Below are positions 1-9,703 of a DNA stretch of 64,000 bases, in pieces; within the stretch, counting starts at the first letter, position 1, and each line of letters starts with the position of its first letter. The DNA lies in contig CALKUK010000015.1 in assembly GCA_937996655.1 (NCBI GenBank), positions 248,001 through 312,000 on the forward strand. The letters run 5' to 3'. The notes below the pieces were generated by a model. That model was not told where the DNA came from. It saw only the letters and a list, made by a program, of their open reading frames with translations, and made no database searches. A program made the translations under genes and the position numbers. Source of the DNA: an uncultured Sphingomonadaceae bacterium (GTDB taxonomy: Bacteria > Pseudomonadota > Alphaproteobacteria > Sphingomonadales > Sphingomonadaceae).

Positions 1-1
1 C

Positions 2-745
2 GCGATCAACGAAGGCGGCTGGCAGTCTGTGCCGAAGCTCGCTTTCCCGGGCGGCGCGCTGATCGGCTGTTCGGCTGGTTTCGTGAACGTGCCCCGCATC
101 AAGGGCAGCCATACCGCGATGAAGAGCGGCATGTTGGCGGCAGAAAGCATCGTTGCGGCGATTGCAGCGGGTCGCGAATTCGATGAGATCGCCGATTATC
201 AGGCCAATCTCAACGACAGCTGGATCGCAACCGAGCTGAAGCTGGTGAAGAATGCGCAGCCCGCCGTTGCCAAATATGGCAATGACTATGGGACCATCCT
301 TGCCGGTATCGACATGTGGATGCGGACGCTGAAGATCGGCCTGCCGATCACCATGAAGCATCACCGCGACAATGAAGCGACGGGCCGTGCGGATCTGTAC
401 CCCAAGATAGACTATCCCAAGCCCGATGGTGTCATTAGCTTTGACCGGCTCTCCTCGGTGTTCCTGTCGAACACCAATCATGAGGAAGACCAGCCCTGCC
501 ATCTGCAGTTGAAAGATCCGGATGTGCCGGTGAAGATCAACCTGCCGCTCTATGATGAACCGGCGCAGCGTTATTGCCCGGCAGGCGTCTATGAAATCGT
601 CGGCAAGGAAGAAGGCAATCCGCGCCTTCAGATTAATGCCCAGAATTGCGTCCACTGCAAAACCTGCGACATCAAGGACCCGACCCAGAACATCAACTGG
701 GTCACGCCGGAGGGTGGCGGTGGCCCCAATTACCCGAACATGTAG
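2..745 (+). CDS. Electron-transfer flavoprotein-ubiquinone oxidoreductase, C-terminal part
   Basis: C-terminal part of ETF-QO, the inner-membrane enzyme that moves electrons from electron-transfer flavoprotein (fed by acyl-CoA and amino-acid dehydrogenases) to ubiquinone. The frame is open from the left edge, so the FAD-binding N-terminus lies outside the window. What is seen: the conserved stretch FPGGALIGCSAGFVNVP near the start, then the C-terminal [4Fe-4S] domain with CPAGVYEI followed by NCVHCKTCDIKDP, which supplies the four cluster cysteines, and the typical glycine-rich GGGGPNYP tail. The next gene starts inside its last 32 bases. Family assignment is firm; only the length is truncated. 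Confidence 0.95.
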   Translation, partial: AINEGGWQSVPKLAFPGGALIGCSAGFVNVPRIKGSHTAMKSGMLAAESIVAAIAAGREFDEIADYQANLNDSWIATELKLVKNAQPAVAKYGNDYGTILAGIDMWMRTLKIGLPITMKHHRDNEATGRADLYPKIDYPKPDGVISFDRLSSVFLSNTNHEEDQPCHLQLKDPDVPVKINLPLYDEPAQRYCPAGVYEIVGKEEGNPRLQINAQNCVHCKTCDIKDPTQNINWVTPEGGGGPNYPNM

Positions 746-2372
746 CGCGGTCGCACTGGCCCTGCTCGTCTGTGCGCCCGCCATGGCGCGTCCGTCCGAG
801 CAGTCCGTGTTGGACCTCTACATGCAGGCGCGGCTGGCCGATGCGTCAGGCGCGGGGGATGTGGCGCTTCAATCTTACTCAGCGGCATTGCTCGCAGAGC
901 CGGGCAATGCCGTCATTGCAAATCGCGCGCTCCGGCAGGCCATCGAAAATGGTGAGCGCAAGCTGGCGTTAGACGCGGCCCGCCAGTTAGAAGCCACGGG
1001 GGACCTCCCCGCCGATCTGCCCCTTCTCTTGTTGGGAGATCGCCTTCTGGCAGGAGACTTGGCCGGTGCACGCGCGCAGGCCGACCGGGTAGAGGCCGAC
1101 GGAAATCTTGGCTTTCTCGTGCCGGTTCTGCGCGGCTGGATCGCTCTTGCCGCCCGCCAGCGCGATGCGGTGCGGGAATTTGACGCCGCACGCCAATCTG
1201 GCCTCGGCATCGGCTTCGTCAATCAGCAGCGCGCCATGGCCGAGCTGTCCGGGAGTGACCCAGACGCCGGAATTGCGCTCATCAAATCCATCGTGGCCGA
1301 AGACGGCCGACCGAGCCTTGCCCGCATCATTGGCGCTGCAACATTGCAGCGCAAAGGCCAGAAGGCCGCAGCGCTTGATCTGCTGGAAGGCAGCGACCAG
1401 ATGATGGCGCTGGCCCGAGACCAGCTTGCAGCAGGCAAGCCGATTGGTGGCGCCGTCGACACACCGACGCGCGGCCTTGCCTTCTTCTATGCCAGTCTCG
1501 CCTCCGATCTTGTGCGCGACAAGGCGTCGGCCTTCGCCCTGACGCTGGCGCGCTATGGCCAGTTTCTCGATCCACAAAGCCCGTTCGTCGCGCTGTCCGT
1601 GGCCCAGTCTCTTGCGGCAAACGGCCTCGACGCCGAAGCCTTGGCGGCGCTCGATACGATCCGGCCGGGAAGCACCTTCATGCCGTTGGCCGATGAAAGC
1701 CGCCTTGCCCTGCTGGAGCGGCTGGGCCGGGGGGATGATGCGGTCGCCCTCGCGACATCGTTCGCCGCCGGTTCAACCCGCGCCGTCGATCAGGTGCGGC
1801 TCGGTGATCTGCTCGGACGGCTCAACCGCCGCGCAGAATCTGCCGCGGCCTATCAAAAGGCCATTGACGCGGCGGACCAGTCCGGTGCCCCAGCACCTTG
1901 GGGCCTCTATATGCTCAAGGGCAGCGCCCTTGCCCAGCAAGGCGCATGGGAAGACGGCCGTGCCGCCCTCCAAAGGTCACTCGAGCTCGGCCCGGATCAG
2001 CCCACAGTGCTTAACTTCCTCGGCTATTCGATGCTGGAGCGGCGAGAGGACATTCCCGAAGCCCTGCGTCTGATTGCCAAGGCCAGCACGCTGCGCCCCG
2101 AGGACACGGCAATCGCGGACTCGTTGGGCTGGGCCTATTTCCTTTCCGGCGACTACGAAAAGGCGGTTTCCACCCTGGAAAAGGCGGTCGATCTGGAACC
2201 GATCGAGCCGACCATCGGGGAGCATCTGGGCGATGCCTATTGGCGCGCCGGACGCAAAGTCGACGCCCGTTACACTTGGCGCGCGGCCCTCTTGCTTGTC
2301 GAAGGCGCGGATGTTGCGCGGCTGGAAAGCAAAATCGACATGGGGCTGACCGACGCCAATATGGCGCGCTGA
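714..2372 (+). CDS. Secreted tetratricopeptide-repeat protein
   Basis: Exported TPR protein of about 552 residues. The frame is open further upstream, but that part only shadows the ETF-QO gene. I place the start at GTG 714 (GTG 720 also possible) because translation from there gives a textbook signal peptide, with Arg, a run LALLVCAPAMA and a cleavage-like AMA|RP. No ATG fits until 783, which would cut off the signal. The C-terminal 250 residues hold several TPR-like helices (for example LNFLGYSMLERRE, then a segment beginning DTAIADSLGWAYFLSGDYEKA). Such proteins usually act as periplasmic scaffolds; the partner is unknown. It ends 6 bases before ispE, so both are probably co-transcribed. 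Confidence 0.85.
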   Translation: MAVAPITRTCSAVALALLVCAPAMARPSEQSVLDLYMQARLADASGAGDVALQSYSAALLAEPGNAVIANRALRQAIENGERKLALDAARQLEATGDLPADLPLLLLGDRLLAGDLAGARAQADRVEADGNLGFLVPVLRGWIALAARQRDAVREFDAARQSGLGIGFVNQQRAMAELSGSDPDAGIALIKSIVAEDGRPSLARIIGAATLQRKGQKAAALDLLEGSDQMMALARDQLAAGKPIGGAVDTPTRGLAFFYASLASDLVRDKASAFALTLARYGQFLDPQSPFVALSVAQSLAANGLDAEALAALDTIRPGSTFMPLADESRLALLERLGRGDDAVALATSFAAGSTRAVDQVRLGDLLGRLNRRAESAAAYQKAIDAADQSGAPAPWGLYMLKGSALAQQGAWEDGRAALQRSLELGPDQPTVLNFLGYSMLERREDIPEALRLIAKASTLRPEDTAIADSLGWAYFLSGDYEKAVSTLEKAVDLEPIEPTIGEHLGDAYWRAGRKVDARYTWRAALLLVEGADVARLESKIDMGLTDANMAR

Positions 2373-2378
2373 CATGTC

Positions 2379-3200
2379 ATGCGGCTGACGGACACGGCGC
2401 ACGCCAAAATCAACCTGGCCCTCCATGTTCGCAAGCGGCGGGACGATGGCTATCATGAGCTTGAAACGCTCTTTGCCTTTACCGAAGCCGGTGATGTCTT
2501 GGGCGTGGAAGCCGCCGACGATTTCTCGCTGACGATCACCGGGCCTTTTTCTGAAGAGCTTTCGGCCGGACCAGACAATTTGGTGCTGAAGGCGGCAAAG
2601 GCATTGGCGCAGGCAGCCGGACTTCAGGCGGGCGCGGCTTTCCACCTCGACAAGCGCTTGCCCATAGCCTCAGGCATTGGTGGCGGCTCGGCAGATGCGG
2701 CGGCAGCCTTGCGACTGGCCTCCCGGCTCTGGGCGCTCGGCACCGTGCGCCCGATGGATGTCGCCGCCGCACTCGGGGCAGATGTGCCCGCCTGTGTCCT
2801 GTCGCAAACCTGCTTTGGAACGGGCGTGGGCGAGCAGCTGGAGCCGGTGAAGGCGATTGCGCTAAGCGGGCTTCCCATCTTGCTCGTCAATCCGAGACTA
2901 CCCTGCCCCACCGGGCCGGTGTTCAAGGCATGGGATGGTCTGGACCGGGGTGCCCTGCACTCAGAGGACTGGAAGACCGCCCGCAATGATCTGCAAGACC
3001 CGGCGCTTCGCCTTGTCCCTGAAATTGGTGTGGTGCTTCACGCGCTGGCGGCGCAACCCGGCGTGCGCCTCACCCGCATGTCCGGATCAGGCGCCACCTG
3101 CTTTGCGCTGTTCGATAGTGAGACGGCGCGCGATACAGCGGCGGCAGCCCTTAGCGCCACACATGCCGATTGGTGGGTGCTGCCGACCACGCTGCTATAA
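2379..3200 (+). CDS. ispE: 4-diphosphocytidyl-2-C-methyl-D-erythritol kinase
   Basis: Cytoplasmic GHMP kinase of the non-mevalonate isoprenoid pathway; it phosphorylates the 2-hydroxyl of CDP-methylerythritol. The 273-residue length is normal. Seen: AHAKINLALHV at residues 7-17 with catalytic Lys10, the glycine-rich ATP loop LPIASGIGGGSADAAA at about 94-109, and GADVPACVL with the likely catalytic Asp135. The C-terminal GHMP segment RMSGSGATCFALF is present. It follows the TPR gene after 6 bases and its stop directly abuts the stop of the convergent TonB receptor gene, with no gap. Confidence 0.96.
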   Translation: MRLTDTAHAKINLALHVRKRRDDGYHELETLFAFTEAGDVLGVEAADDFSLTITGPFSEELSAGPDNLVLKAAKALAQAAGLQAGAAFHLDKRLPIASGIGGGSADAAAALRLASRLWALGTVRPMDVAAALGADVPACVLSQTCFGTGVGEQLEPVKAIALSGLPILLVNPRLPCPTGPVFKAWDGLDRGALHSEDWKTARNDLQDPALRLVPEIGVVLHALAAQPGVRLTRMSGSGATCFALFDSETARDTAAAALSATHADWWVLPTTLL

Positions 3201-5291
3201 TCAGAAGCCGAAGCGGACCGAGAGCCGGAAATCCCGCCCGGCGAGGGGCGCATAATCTTTCAGGAAGCTCGCATGGCGGCGGGCATTCACATCGAAAATG
3301 TTGTTGGCGGACAGCAGCAGGCTCACATCGCGGTCACGGCCCCAGGGGCGGAAAGCAACGCTGCCATTCACCATGGTATAGCCTTTGGTGGTGGTTTCAA
3401 ACGGCGCCACCCGGCTCTGACCATCGACCCATTCCGTCTCTGCGCGCAGGTCCAGCCTGCCGGATGTCGCCTCAAGGCCGCCCAGCAACCGCAAGGCAGG
3501 GATGCGGGGGGCAGCCTGATGACCAAGCGGCGTCACAATGGTGGCACGTGTAAAGTCACCTACGCCATCAAGGTTCAGAGCAAACGCACCCCATTGGGTG
3601 AGCGTGACCGAGCCTTCGAACTCCGCCCCGAAATAGCGTGCTTTGTCCTGCTGGATGTTAAAGACGGGAAGGCCATCCTCAACCGTTCCATCGGGTTGTT
3701 CGTAAATGAAGTTGTTGAACCAGCTATGATAGACCGACGCGGCCAGATGGTAACCGGTGCCCTTCCCCCGCAGCGTCAGTTCGAGGCCCTTTGACACTTC
3801 CTCTCGGAAATCCGGGTTTCCAACTTCAAACGCCTGCGTGCCGGCGTGCGGCCCATTGGAGAAGAGTTCCTCTGCCGAAGGTGCGCGCTGCGTATAGGAC
3901 GCATTCAGCCCCAGCCGCCAACCATCGACCAGTTCATAAGCGGCACCAATGGAACCGGAATAAGAGGTGAAACTGCGATCCAAATCCGGGTTGCCGAGCG
4001 TTGCATCTGCGGCCGCACTGGCATTGGTGCGTTCCACACGGCCGCCTGCTTCCGCCCGCAGACGCCCAAGATCGAACGACTGAACGGTGAACAGCCCGAA
4101 CTGGCTGCCCGTGCTTTTGGGCAGAAACTTCTCTGCCCCGATGATGTTGAGCTTCCGAAGGACAAGTTGCCCGCCGACAGCCCCCTTCCAGCCGTTGTGA
4201 TCGCGCTGGACGAGTTCCACGCGCCCTTCCCATCCATCATGGAGAAAGGTGGTGCCAATGGCACCCGCGGTGCTGAGTTCATTATGCTTATAGTCGGCAT
4301 AACCGCCACGGAATCGGATGGACTCCAAGAAGCCTGAGGCCGGATTGATTTCGGCGCGCACATCAACGCGGGTCTGGTGCATATCGAGCCGCACCTCTTC
4401 CGCCGTCACCGCCGGATCGAGCGAATAGCGGACCGGCACACCGTAGAGATTACCAATCCGGCTCACCGAAAAGCCGAGATTGCCTGTGTCTGTGATGAGG
4501 GCCGCGCCGCCCGCGACCTCCCACATCCGCGCAGCACTATTGGGAAGGCGATCCTTGAGCGTTGCGAGGTCCTGAATGGCAGGATCAGCGCTGGACGCTG
4601 CCTGCTGACGCAGGGCTGGAGACAGCAAAAATCCGCCCACCGCCTGATCGCCTGTCTTCGAATAGGTGCCATCAAAGTGGACAACAAATTTATCGGACAG
4701 CGCGACATCGACACGGCTGCCGGCAGACCGCTCCTTAGCGGCCGAGCCATAGGTCAGATTGCCGTCTACATGCACGCCCTCTTCCGGGACGCTGCGCGGG
4801 ATGCGGCTGTCGATGACGTTGACGACGCCGCCAATGGCGGAGGACCCGAAGATCAGCGAGGCTGGGCCGCGCAGCACTTCGATGCGATCCGCCGTCAGGG
4901 GGTTGATGACAACCGCGTGGTCTACACTGGTGTTCGAAACATCAAAGCTGCCAATCCCATCAGCAAGGATGCGGACGCGCTCCCCCTGAAAACCGCGCAG
5001 CACCGGTCGCGATGCATTGGGACCGAAAGAGGTGGCAGAGACGCCGGCCTGCCGAGAGAGAGTTTCCCCGATGGTCGGGCGCACATCGCGCGCCAATTCC
5101 GTGGACGTCAAAACCGACGTTCCCGACAAAACGTCCTGCTGGTTCCGCCCGATGATGGCAGTGATGACGATATCCCCGCCATCGCTGTGGTCCCCATGTT
5201 GGCTACCTTCCGGCAGCGTCTGGGCAGACAGGGGAATACCAGCAAAAAGGCCAATGGACACGGCCAGAGACGAAACAAAAGGACGCAACAA
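3201..5291 (-). CDS. TonB-dependent receptor, ZnuD-like (probable zinc uptake)
   Basis: Outer-membrane TonB-dependent receptor of 696 residues. It has an N-terminal signal peptide ending near SAQ, a plug domain (LRGFQGERVRILADGIG; VLRGPASLIFGSSAIGG) and a 22-strand-type barrel ending in Phe (RLSVRFGF). The C-terminal block with SFL, GR and F residues and the barrel signature FEVGNPDF resemble the zinc receptor ZnuD. A short His-containing stretch (QHGDHSDGGD) lies at the mature N-terminus, but the long His/Cys-rich loop of neisserial ZnuD is not seen. A Zur-like palindrome 38-56 bases upstream supports zinc regulation. The substrate is an inference; another metal complex is possible. Confidence 0.8.
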   Translation of the reverse strand: MLRPFVSSLAVSIGLFAGIPLSAQTLPEGSQHGDHSDGGDIVITAIIGRNQQDVLSGTSVLTSTELARDVRPTIGETLSRQAGVSATSFGPNASRPVLRGFQGERVRILADGIGSFDVSNTSVDHAVVINPLTADRIEVLRGPASLIFGSSAIGGVVNVIDSRIPRSVPEEGVHVDGNLTYGSAAKERSAGSRVDVALSDKFVVHFDGTYSKTGDQAVGGFLLSPALRQQAASSADPAIQDLATLKDRLPNSAARMWEVAGGAALITDTGNLGFSVSRIGNLYGVPVRYSLDPAVTAEEVRLDMHQTRVDVRAEINPASGFLESIRFRGGYADYKHNELSTAGAIGTTFLHDGWEGRVELVQRDHNGWKGAVGGQLVLRKLNIIGAEKFLPKSTGSQFGLFTVQSFDLGRLRAEAGGRVERTNASAAADATLGNPDLDRSFTSYSGSIGAAYELVDGWRLGLNASYTQRAPSAEELFSNGPHAGTQAFEVGNPDFREEVSKGLELTLRGKGTGYHLAASVYHSWFNNFIYEQPDGTVEDGLPVFNIQQDKARYFGAEFEGSVTLTQWGAFALNLDGVGDFTRATIVTPLGHQAAPRIPALRLLGGLEATSGRLDLRAETEWVDGQSRVAPFETTTKGYTMVNGSVAFRPWGRDRDVSLLLSANNIFDVNARRHASFLKDYAPLAGRDFRLSVRFGF

Positions 5292-5329
5292 AGCAGGCTC
5301 TCCGGTTGGGAATGGAGGTCCGCATAAAA

Positions 5330-5347
5330 GATATGTTACATTATATC
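5330..5347 (-). promoter_or_regulatory. Zur-like operator upstream of the TonB receptor
   Basis: AT-rich imperfect palindrome GATATGTTACATTATATC with perfect outer arms GATAT/ATATC. It starts 38 bases upstream of the receptor ATG, where a promoter would lie. Alphaproteobacterial Zur boxes are AT-rich palindromes containing TGTTA/TAACA elements, so the match is partial and rests on the ZnuD-like target. Confidence 0.45.
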
Positions 5348-5363
5348 AATACGCAAATCGTCC

Positions 5364-7193
5364 TCAGGTGAGTCCTAGCCTCTGCTCGACCAAGGCCAAT
5401 GGCATGGCCCCGGCCTCCAGCACTGTTCCGTGGAACTCCCGCAAATCTGCGCCGGAGCCGCCGCGTGTGCGGAACCTTTCCCGCATGTCGAGCAGCCGCA
5501 ATTGCCCAAGTTTATAGCCCAGTGCCTGACCCGGCCATGCCATATAGCGTTCTACTTCTGCGACGACCCGCACCTCGGCGATGCCCGTAATATCCTGCAT
5601 CGTGCGGATTGCCTGTTCCCGCGTCCAGCGTTTGTGATGGATGCCTGTATCCACCACAAGCCGGACGGCGCGGAACAACTCATCCTGAAGCCGCCCCAGA
5701 TCGCCCAAAGGATCATCAGCATAGGCCCCCAGATCCGCCATCAAGCGCTCCGCATAGAGCCCCCAGCCTTCTTGATAGGCATTGAAGCTGGCGATCCGCA
5801 GCAAGAGCGGCGCCTCGCCAAATGCGGTCGCGACGGAGCCCTGCGTGTGGTGGCCGGGCACCCCTTCATGATAGCTGAGCGTCGGCAGTCGAAAGCGGGC
5901 GACAGCCGCCATGTCACGCAGGTTGATCCAATAGGTTCCGGGCCGCGACCCATCGAGCGATGGGCCATCGTAAAAGCCGCCCGGTGCGCCATCCTGCGTG
6001 GCCGCCGGCACCCGCTTCACGACGAGGCCCTGTTTCGGGATTAACGCTTCGGGGAGCAATTTGGGGTAGAGCGCCTCGGCATCGCGCACCTTTTGGCGCA
6101 CATAGGCCAGCAATTCCTCCCGACCTGCATCGCTATTGGCAAACTGGTTCGCCGGATCGCGCGCCAGTGCCGCCATACGGGCTCCGATAGATCCTTCGGT
6201 CATGCCACGTGCGGCCAGCAGAGCGTTCATCTGCGTCGTGATGCGGCCAACCTCAGCCATCCCGATGTCGTGAATATCATCCGGCGGTAATTGCGTGTCC
6301 CCCAGCGCGCGGACATTGGCCGCATAAAGCGCGTCGCCCTGTGGCTGGGCCCAAAGCCCAGCCTCTGTGCGGCCAGACGGCAGCATGGCGGCAATCTCGG
6401 CACGAAGGCGCGCCATGGCAGGCCGAGCGCGCCGCTGCAGCGAGAGCGTGGCGCGGCGCAAGGCAAGCTGACGCGTGCGCTTTGCGAGCCCGGCTTTCGC
6501 CATCCCCTCATCCAGCGCGCGCAGGAGCGGATGGGCAGCAGCGGGGCCAGACTGGAAAGCGTCCAAAACCGGCAACGTCTTTTCCATCAGGATTCGTGGC
6601 GGCAGACAGCCAGCGGCCCGGTCGGCACGGATCTTCTCAACCACGCCGCCATAGGCCTGCGGAAAGGCGTCGAGCTTTTCAAGCCAGGCATCGACGGCGG
6701 CTGGCGTCTGGAGCGACTGCTGCTCCATCATGATATTCAGGCCGTCAATGTGCGGCCCATAAATCTGCGTCACAATATAAGGCACATGGCCCGCGAAGTG
6801 GAACGGGTTGATCTTGCCGTACGGGACACCGGCGGAGCGTGTGCCGTTTTCCAGCGTCGCTTCCACCACCGCGCGCTGGGTGGTTGTCCGCTCATCGCCG
6901 CTGCGTCGCATCGCAGCGACGGCCTTCTTGGCATCGGCATAGGCAGTACGGATTTTCGCTTCCCCGGCGGGCGAATAATCATCCATCCGCCGCGCCAGCG
7001 GACCACCGGCGAGAGCGCCCGGCGTGCCATTATAAGTCGCGGTATCCGGCAGCAGCGCCAATAGCCGTGCCGTCACGTCCTCAAACGGATCGGGAGCGGG
7101 CGGCAGCACAAGCGGCTTGCGCTTTTTCGCCCAAACAGGGGCCGTAGGGACAAGTGCTGTGGCGACGAGAGTCTGGCGTCTGGAAAACTTCAT
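5364..7193 (-). CDS. DUF885 family exported metallopeptidase-like protein
   Basis: Protein of 609 residues, apparently exported: MKFSRRQTLVATALVPTAPV is a signal peptide with a paired arginine. The DUF885 family is recognised from the conserved LSYHEGVPGHH motif at about residue 440, an HExxxxHH-like zinc-binding pattern, and from the all-helical C-terminus with YMAWPGQALGYKLGQ. Members are annotated as putative metallocarboxypeptidases; the substrate is unknown. The gene ends 72 bases upstream of the TonB receptor start, and that gap holds the Zur-like site. It diverges from the amidohydrolase gene with 65 bases between the starts. Confidence 0.85.
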   Translation of the reverse strand: MKFSRRQTLVATALVPTAPVWAKKRKPLVLPPAPDPFEDVTARLLALLPDTATYNGTPGALAGGPLARRMDDYSPAGEAKIRTAYADAKKAVAAMRRSGDERTTTQRAVVEATLENGTRSAGVPYGKINPFHFAGHVPYIVTQIYGPHIDGLNIMMEQQSLQTPAAVDAWLEKLDAFPQAYGGVVEKIRADRAAGCLPPRILMEKTLPVLDAFQSGPAAAHPLLRALDEGMAKAGLAKRTRQLALRRATLSLQRRARPAMARLRAEIAAMLPSGRTEAGLWAQPQGDALYAANVRALGDTQLPPDDIHDIGMAEVGRITTQMNALLAARGMTEGSIGARMAALARDPANQFANSDAGREELLAYVRQKVRDAEALYPKLLPEALIPKQGLVVKRVPAATQDGAPGGFYDGPSLDGSRPGTYWINLRDMAAVARFRLPTLSYHEGVPGHHTQGSVATAFGEAPLLLRIASFNAYQEGWGLYAERLMADLGAYADDPLGDLGRLQDELFRAVRLVVDTGIHHKRWTREQAIRTMQDITGIAEVRVVAEVERYMAWPGQALGYKLGQLRLLDMRERFRTRGGSGADLREFHGTVLEAGAMPLALVEQRLGLT

Positions 7194-7258
7194 ATTCTAC
7201 CCTGTTCTATCTGTTACCAGATGGTGACATTGCGCCGCGTTGCGGGCAACAGGAATTG

Positions 7259-7978
7259 ATGAACGACACTGCTTGGATCGACATAATTGGCCCCAATGAC
7301 AGCCCTTACCTGTTGATTGCCGACCACGCATCCAACCGCGTGCCGGACGGCGTGGACCTTGGCATTGCCCCGGCGCTGCTCAATGAACACATCGCCATCG
7401 ACATCGGTGTGGCAGAGCTTGGACGCGCATTGTGCGCGCGCCTCCGCTTCCCCGGGATCCTTGGAAATGTGTCCCGCCTTGTGGTTGATCTCAACCGCGA
7501 GGAATACGCCCCGCACATCATCCCGATTGCAAGCGATGGCCATGCCATCCCCGGCAATGCCATAGATCATGACGCCCGATTGGCGCGGATTGACTGCTAT
7601 TGGCGTCCCTATCATGCGCGGATCGAAGCCCAGTTGGTTGCTCAGCGGCCCCGCCTGCTCATCTCGCTGCATAGCTTCACCCCGCAATTGGCGACCCGCC
7701 CCGAGGAGGAACGGCCTTGGGAGATTGGCATCCTCTACAATCAGGACGAGCGCGCCGCGCGCATCGCCATCCCTTTACTGGAAGCTGCAGGGGTCCGTGT
7801 GGGCGATCAGCAGCCTTATTCCGGCAAACTCCTCAACGCGACGATGAACCGCCACGGTGAAGACACGGGCACGGCCTATCTCGGTATCGAGATGCGGCAG
7901 GACCTCATTGGAACGCCGGAAGGCGTTGCCAAATGGTGCGATGTGCTGGCGCCGGTGGTTGGAGCGATCATCCTTTAG
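7259..7978 (+). CDS. N-formylglutamate amidohydrolase family protein
   Basis: Protein of 239 residues of the N-formylglutamate amidohydrolase family, zinc hydrolases that release formate from N-formylglutamate in histidine breakdown, with many members of other or unknown specificity. Seen: ADHASNRVPDG near the N-terminus, VVDLNREEY, then SLHSFTP and LLNATMNRHGED, which carry the conserved His/Arg/Glu set. The ATG at 7259 is chosen over the upstream ATG at 7154 because family members begin near this point and the upstream part overlaps the divergent gene. No hut genes are nearby, so the exact substrate is open. Its stop overlaps the convergent synthetase stop. Confidence 0.85.
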   Translation: MNDTAWIDIIGPNDSPYLLIADHASNRVPDGVDLGIAPALLNEHIAIDIGVAELGRALCARLRFPGILGNVSRLVVDLNREEYAPHIIPIASDGHAIPGNAIDHDARLARIDCYWRPYHARIEAQLVAQRPRLLISLHSFTPQLATRPEEERPWEIGILYNQDERAARIAIPLLEAAGVRVGDQQPYSGKLLNATMNRHGEDTGTAYLGIEMRQDLIGTPEGVAKWCDVLAPVVGAIIL

Positions 7979-9510
7979 GCGTTCAACCGGTCCCGCAATT
8001 CACGCTTGAGCACTTTGCCGATAGGACTGCGCGGCAGTTCTTCGGCAACGATCAGGCGGTTGAGACGCTGCGTCCGGCCGACCTGCGCATTGGCAGCGGC
8101 CAGCACGGCGTCGGGATCTACGCCGTCGCGCAGTACAACAAAGCCGACGGGTGTTTCACCCCACTCCTCAGACGGTGCGCCGATGACGGCAGCCTCCACG
8201 ACGCCTGGGTCCTTCAGCAACACGGCTTCCAGATCGCTCGGGTAGATGTTGAATCCGCCCGAAATGATCATGTCCTTGGCGCGGTCCATCAGCGTCAGGA
8301 AGCCCTCTTCGTCGATCCGGCCAATGTCGCCATGTTTGTAATAGAGGTTGCCCTCGGCATCCCACCATTTCATCGCGTCGGTCGCGTCCTGGCGGTTATT
8401 ATAGCCCGTCATCATCGCCGGTGACCGGCCGACAATTTCCCCAACCGAACCAGCGGGCAATTCATTGCCCTCCTCGTCAATCACCTTGGCAATATGTCCG
8501 GGTGCCGGACGCCCGACCGTGTGAAGCTTGTCGGGAAATTCATGCGCGACGAGCAGGAAGGCGCAACCGCCCTCTGTCATGCCGTAAATCTCAACCAGAC
8601 CGCCCGGCCAGCGCTTCAGAATGTCCGCCTTCAGTTCAGCTGCAAAGGGCGCGCTGGTGCAATATTTCATGACGAAGCTCGACAGATCGAAGCTGTCGAA
8701 ATCCGGATGCGCCATGATGCGGCGGTATTGGACCGGCACCAGCATCGTATTGGTCGCCCGTTCCCGCTCCGCCAGTTGGAGGAAGCCCAGCGTGTCGAAC
8801 TTCTTCATCAACACAACCTGACCGCCCGAACCGAGCGTCGGCAGGAAGCTGGCCATGGTGGTGTTCGAATAAAGCGGCGTCGACAGGATCGTGACCGACT
8901 TGGGGCCATAGGCCGCAACGCCGCGCTGAATATGCTGCCAGCGCATGGCGTGGCTGTGGACGATGCCCTTGGGCGTGCCGGTCGTGCCGCTGGAATAGAT
9001 GATGTTGAACCCGGTCGCGGGCGTAATCTCCACCGGCTGGGGCCGGGCACCTTCCGGCGCCATCCATGCGCGCAAGGGCTCCCCCCACTTGCCGCCATCC
9101 AATGCGATACGCTTCGGCGCGCCGAAGCTCTGTCCTTCCAGTGACTCCGCCGCCTTTTCATCAAGGAACAAATGATTGGCCCCAGAATCGACGATCATCG
9201 CCGCCATCTGCTCACCCGTCGCCGTATTGGTGATGAGCCCGGCAATCGCGCCGGCGCGCAACGTGCCGATAAGGACGCACACCTGCGTGACCGAATTGAG
9301 CCCGGCAATGGCGGTTGCCTGACCGGGGCCAACGCCTTCTGCCTGCAATTGCGCCGCAATGCGGTCCGCAAAATCGTCCAGCTCCTTCCAGCTGATCCGA
9401 CCATCCGGATCCGCAACTGCAGGCGCATCAGGGCGCTCGGCAGCGAAGGCTTTGACAAGGGCGGGGAGCGTCGCAAAGTCCGACGCCAACAGGGTTTCTG
9501 AGCTCTCCAT
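7975..9510 (-). CDS. AMP-dependent acyl-CoA synthetase/ligase
   Basis: Member of the ANL superfamily that activates a carboxylic acid as acyl-AMP and then as the CoA thioester. Seen in order: the P-loop-like YSSGTTGTPKGIVHSH, the adenine-binding EIYGMTEGG, the hinge YKHGDIGRIDEEGF with LMDRAKDMIISGGFNIYP, and the catalytic-Lys motif RSPIGKVLKREL. The start is set at ATG 9510 (511 residues). An ATG at 9603 would add 31 residues of non-conserved sequence. Similar sphingomonad genes are annotated as fatty-acid or aromatic-acid CoA ligases, but substrate cannot be read from the sequence. It is convergent with the amidohydrolase, with overlapping stop codons. Confidence 0.9.
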   Translation of the reverse strand: MESSETLLASDFATLPALVKAFAAERPDAPAVADPDGRISWKELDDFADRIAAQLQAEGVGPGQATAIAGLNSVTQVCVLIGTLRAGAIAGLITNTATGEQMAAMIVDSGANHLFLDEKAAESLEGQSFGAPKRIALDGGKWGEPLRAWMAPEGARPQPVEITPATGFNIIYSSGTTGTPKGIVHSHAMRWQHIQRGVAAYGPKSVTILSTPLYSNTTMASFLPTLGSGGQVVLMKKFDTLGFLQLAERERATNTMLVPVQYRRIMAHPDFDSFDLSSFVMKYCTSAPFAAELKADILKRWPGGLVEIYGMTEGGCAFLLVAHEFPDKLHTVGRPAPGHIAKVIDEEGNELPAGSVGEIVGRSPAMMTGYNNRQDATDAMKWWDAEGNLYYKHGDIGRIDEEGFLTLMDRAKDMIISGGFNIYPSDLEAVLLKDPGVVEAAVIGAPSEEWGETPVGFVVLRDGVDPDAVLAAANAQVGRTQRLNRLIVAEELPRSPIGKVLKRELRDRLNA

Positions 9511-9703
9511 ATCTATGCATTGGTCGCGCACCTTTACGTGCACGTCAAGCGAAAGCGGCAACCCGGCAGATGTTGTGCCGCCCGCTTTTGGCATCGGCCA
9601 CAATCCACAATATCTGCGATTGACGCCACAGCGGTTATGGTTGTGGTAGCGTTAACCATTCAATTTCAGCGGTTTATTCACTATCCTGTGTCAAATTTCC
9701 GAC

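Noticed and set aside
552..713. Upstream extension of the TPR gene inside ETF-QO
   Set aside because: Arg-rich shadow of the ETF-QO iron-sulfur region; a signal peptide begins only after GTG 714.
4377..5327. 316-residue plus-strand frame across the TonB receptor
   Set aside because: Shadow of the receptor gene; no signature motif.
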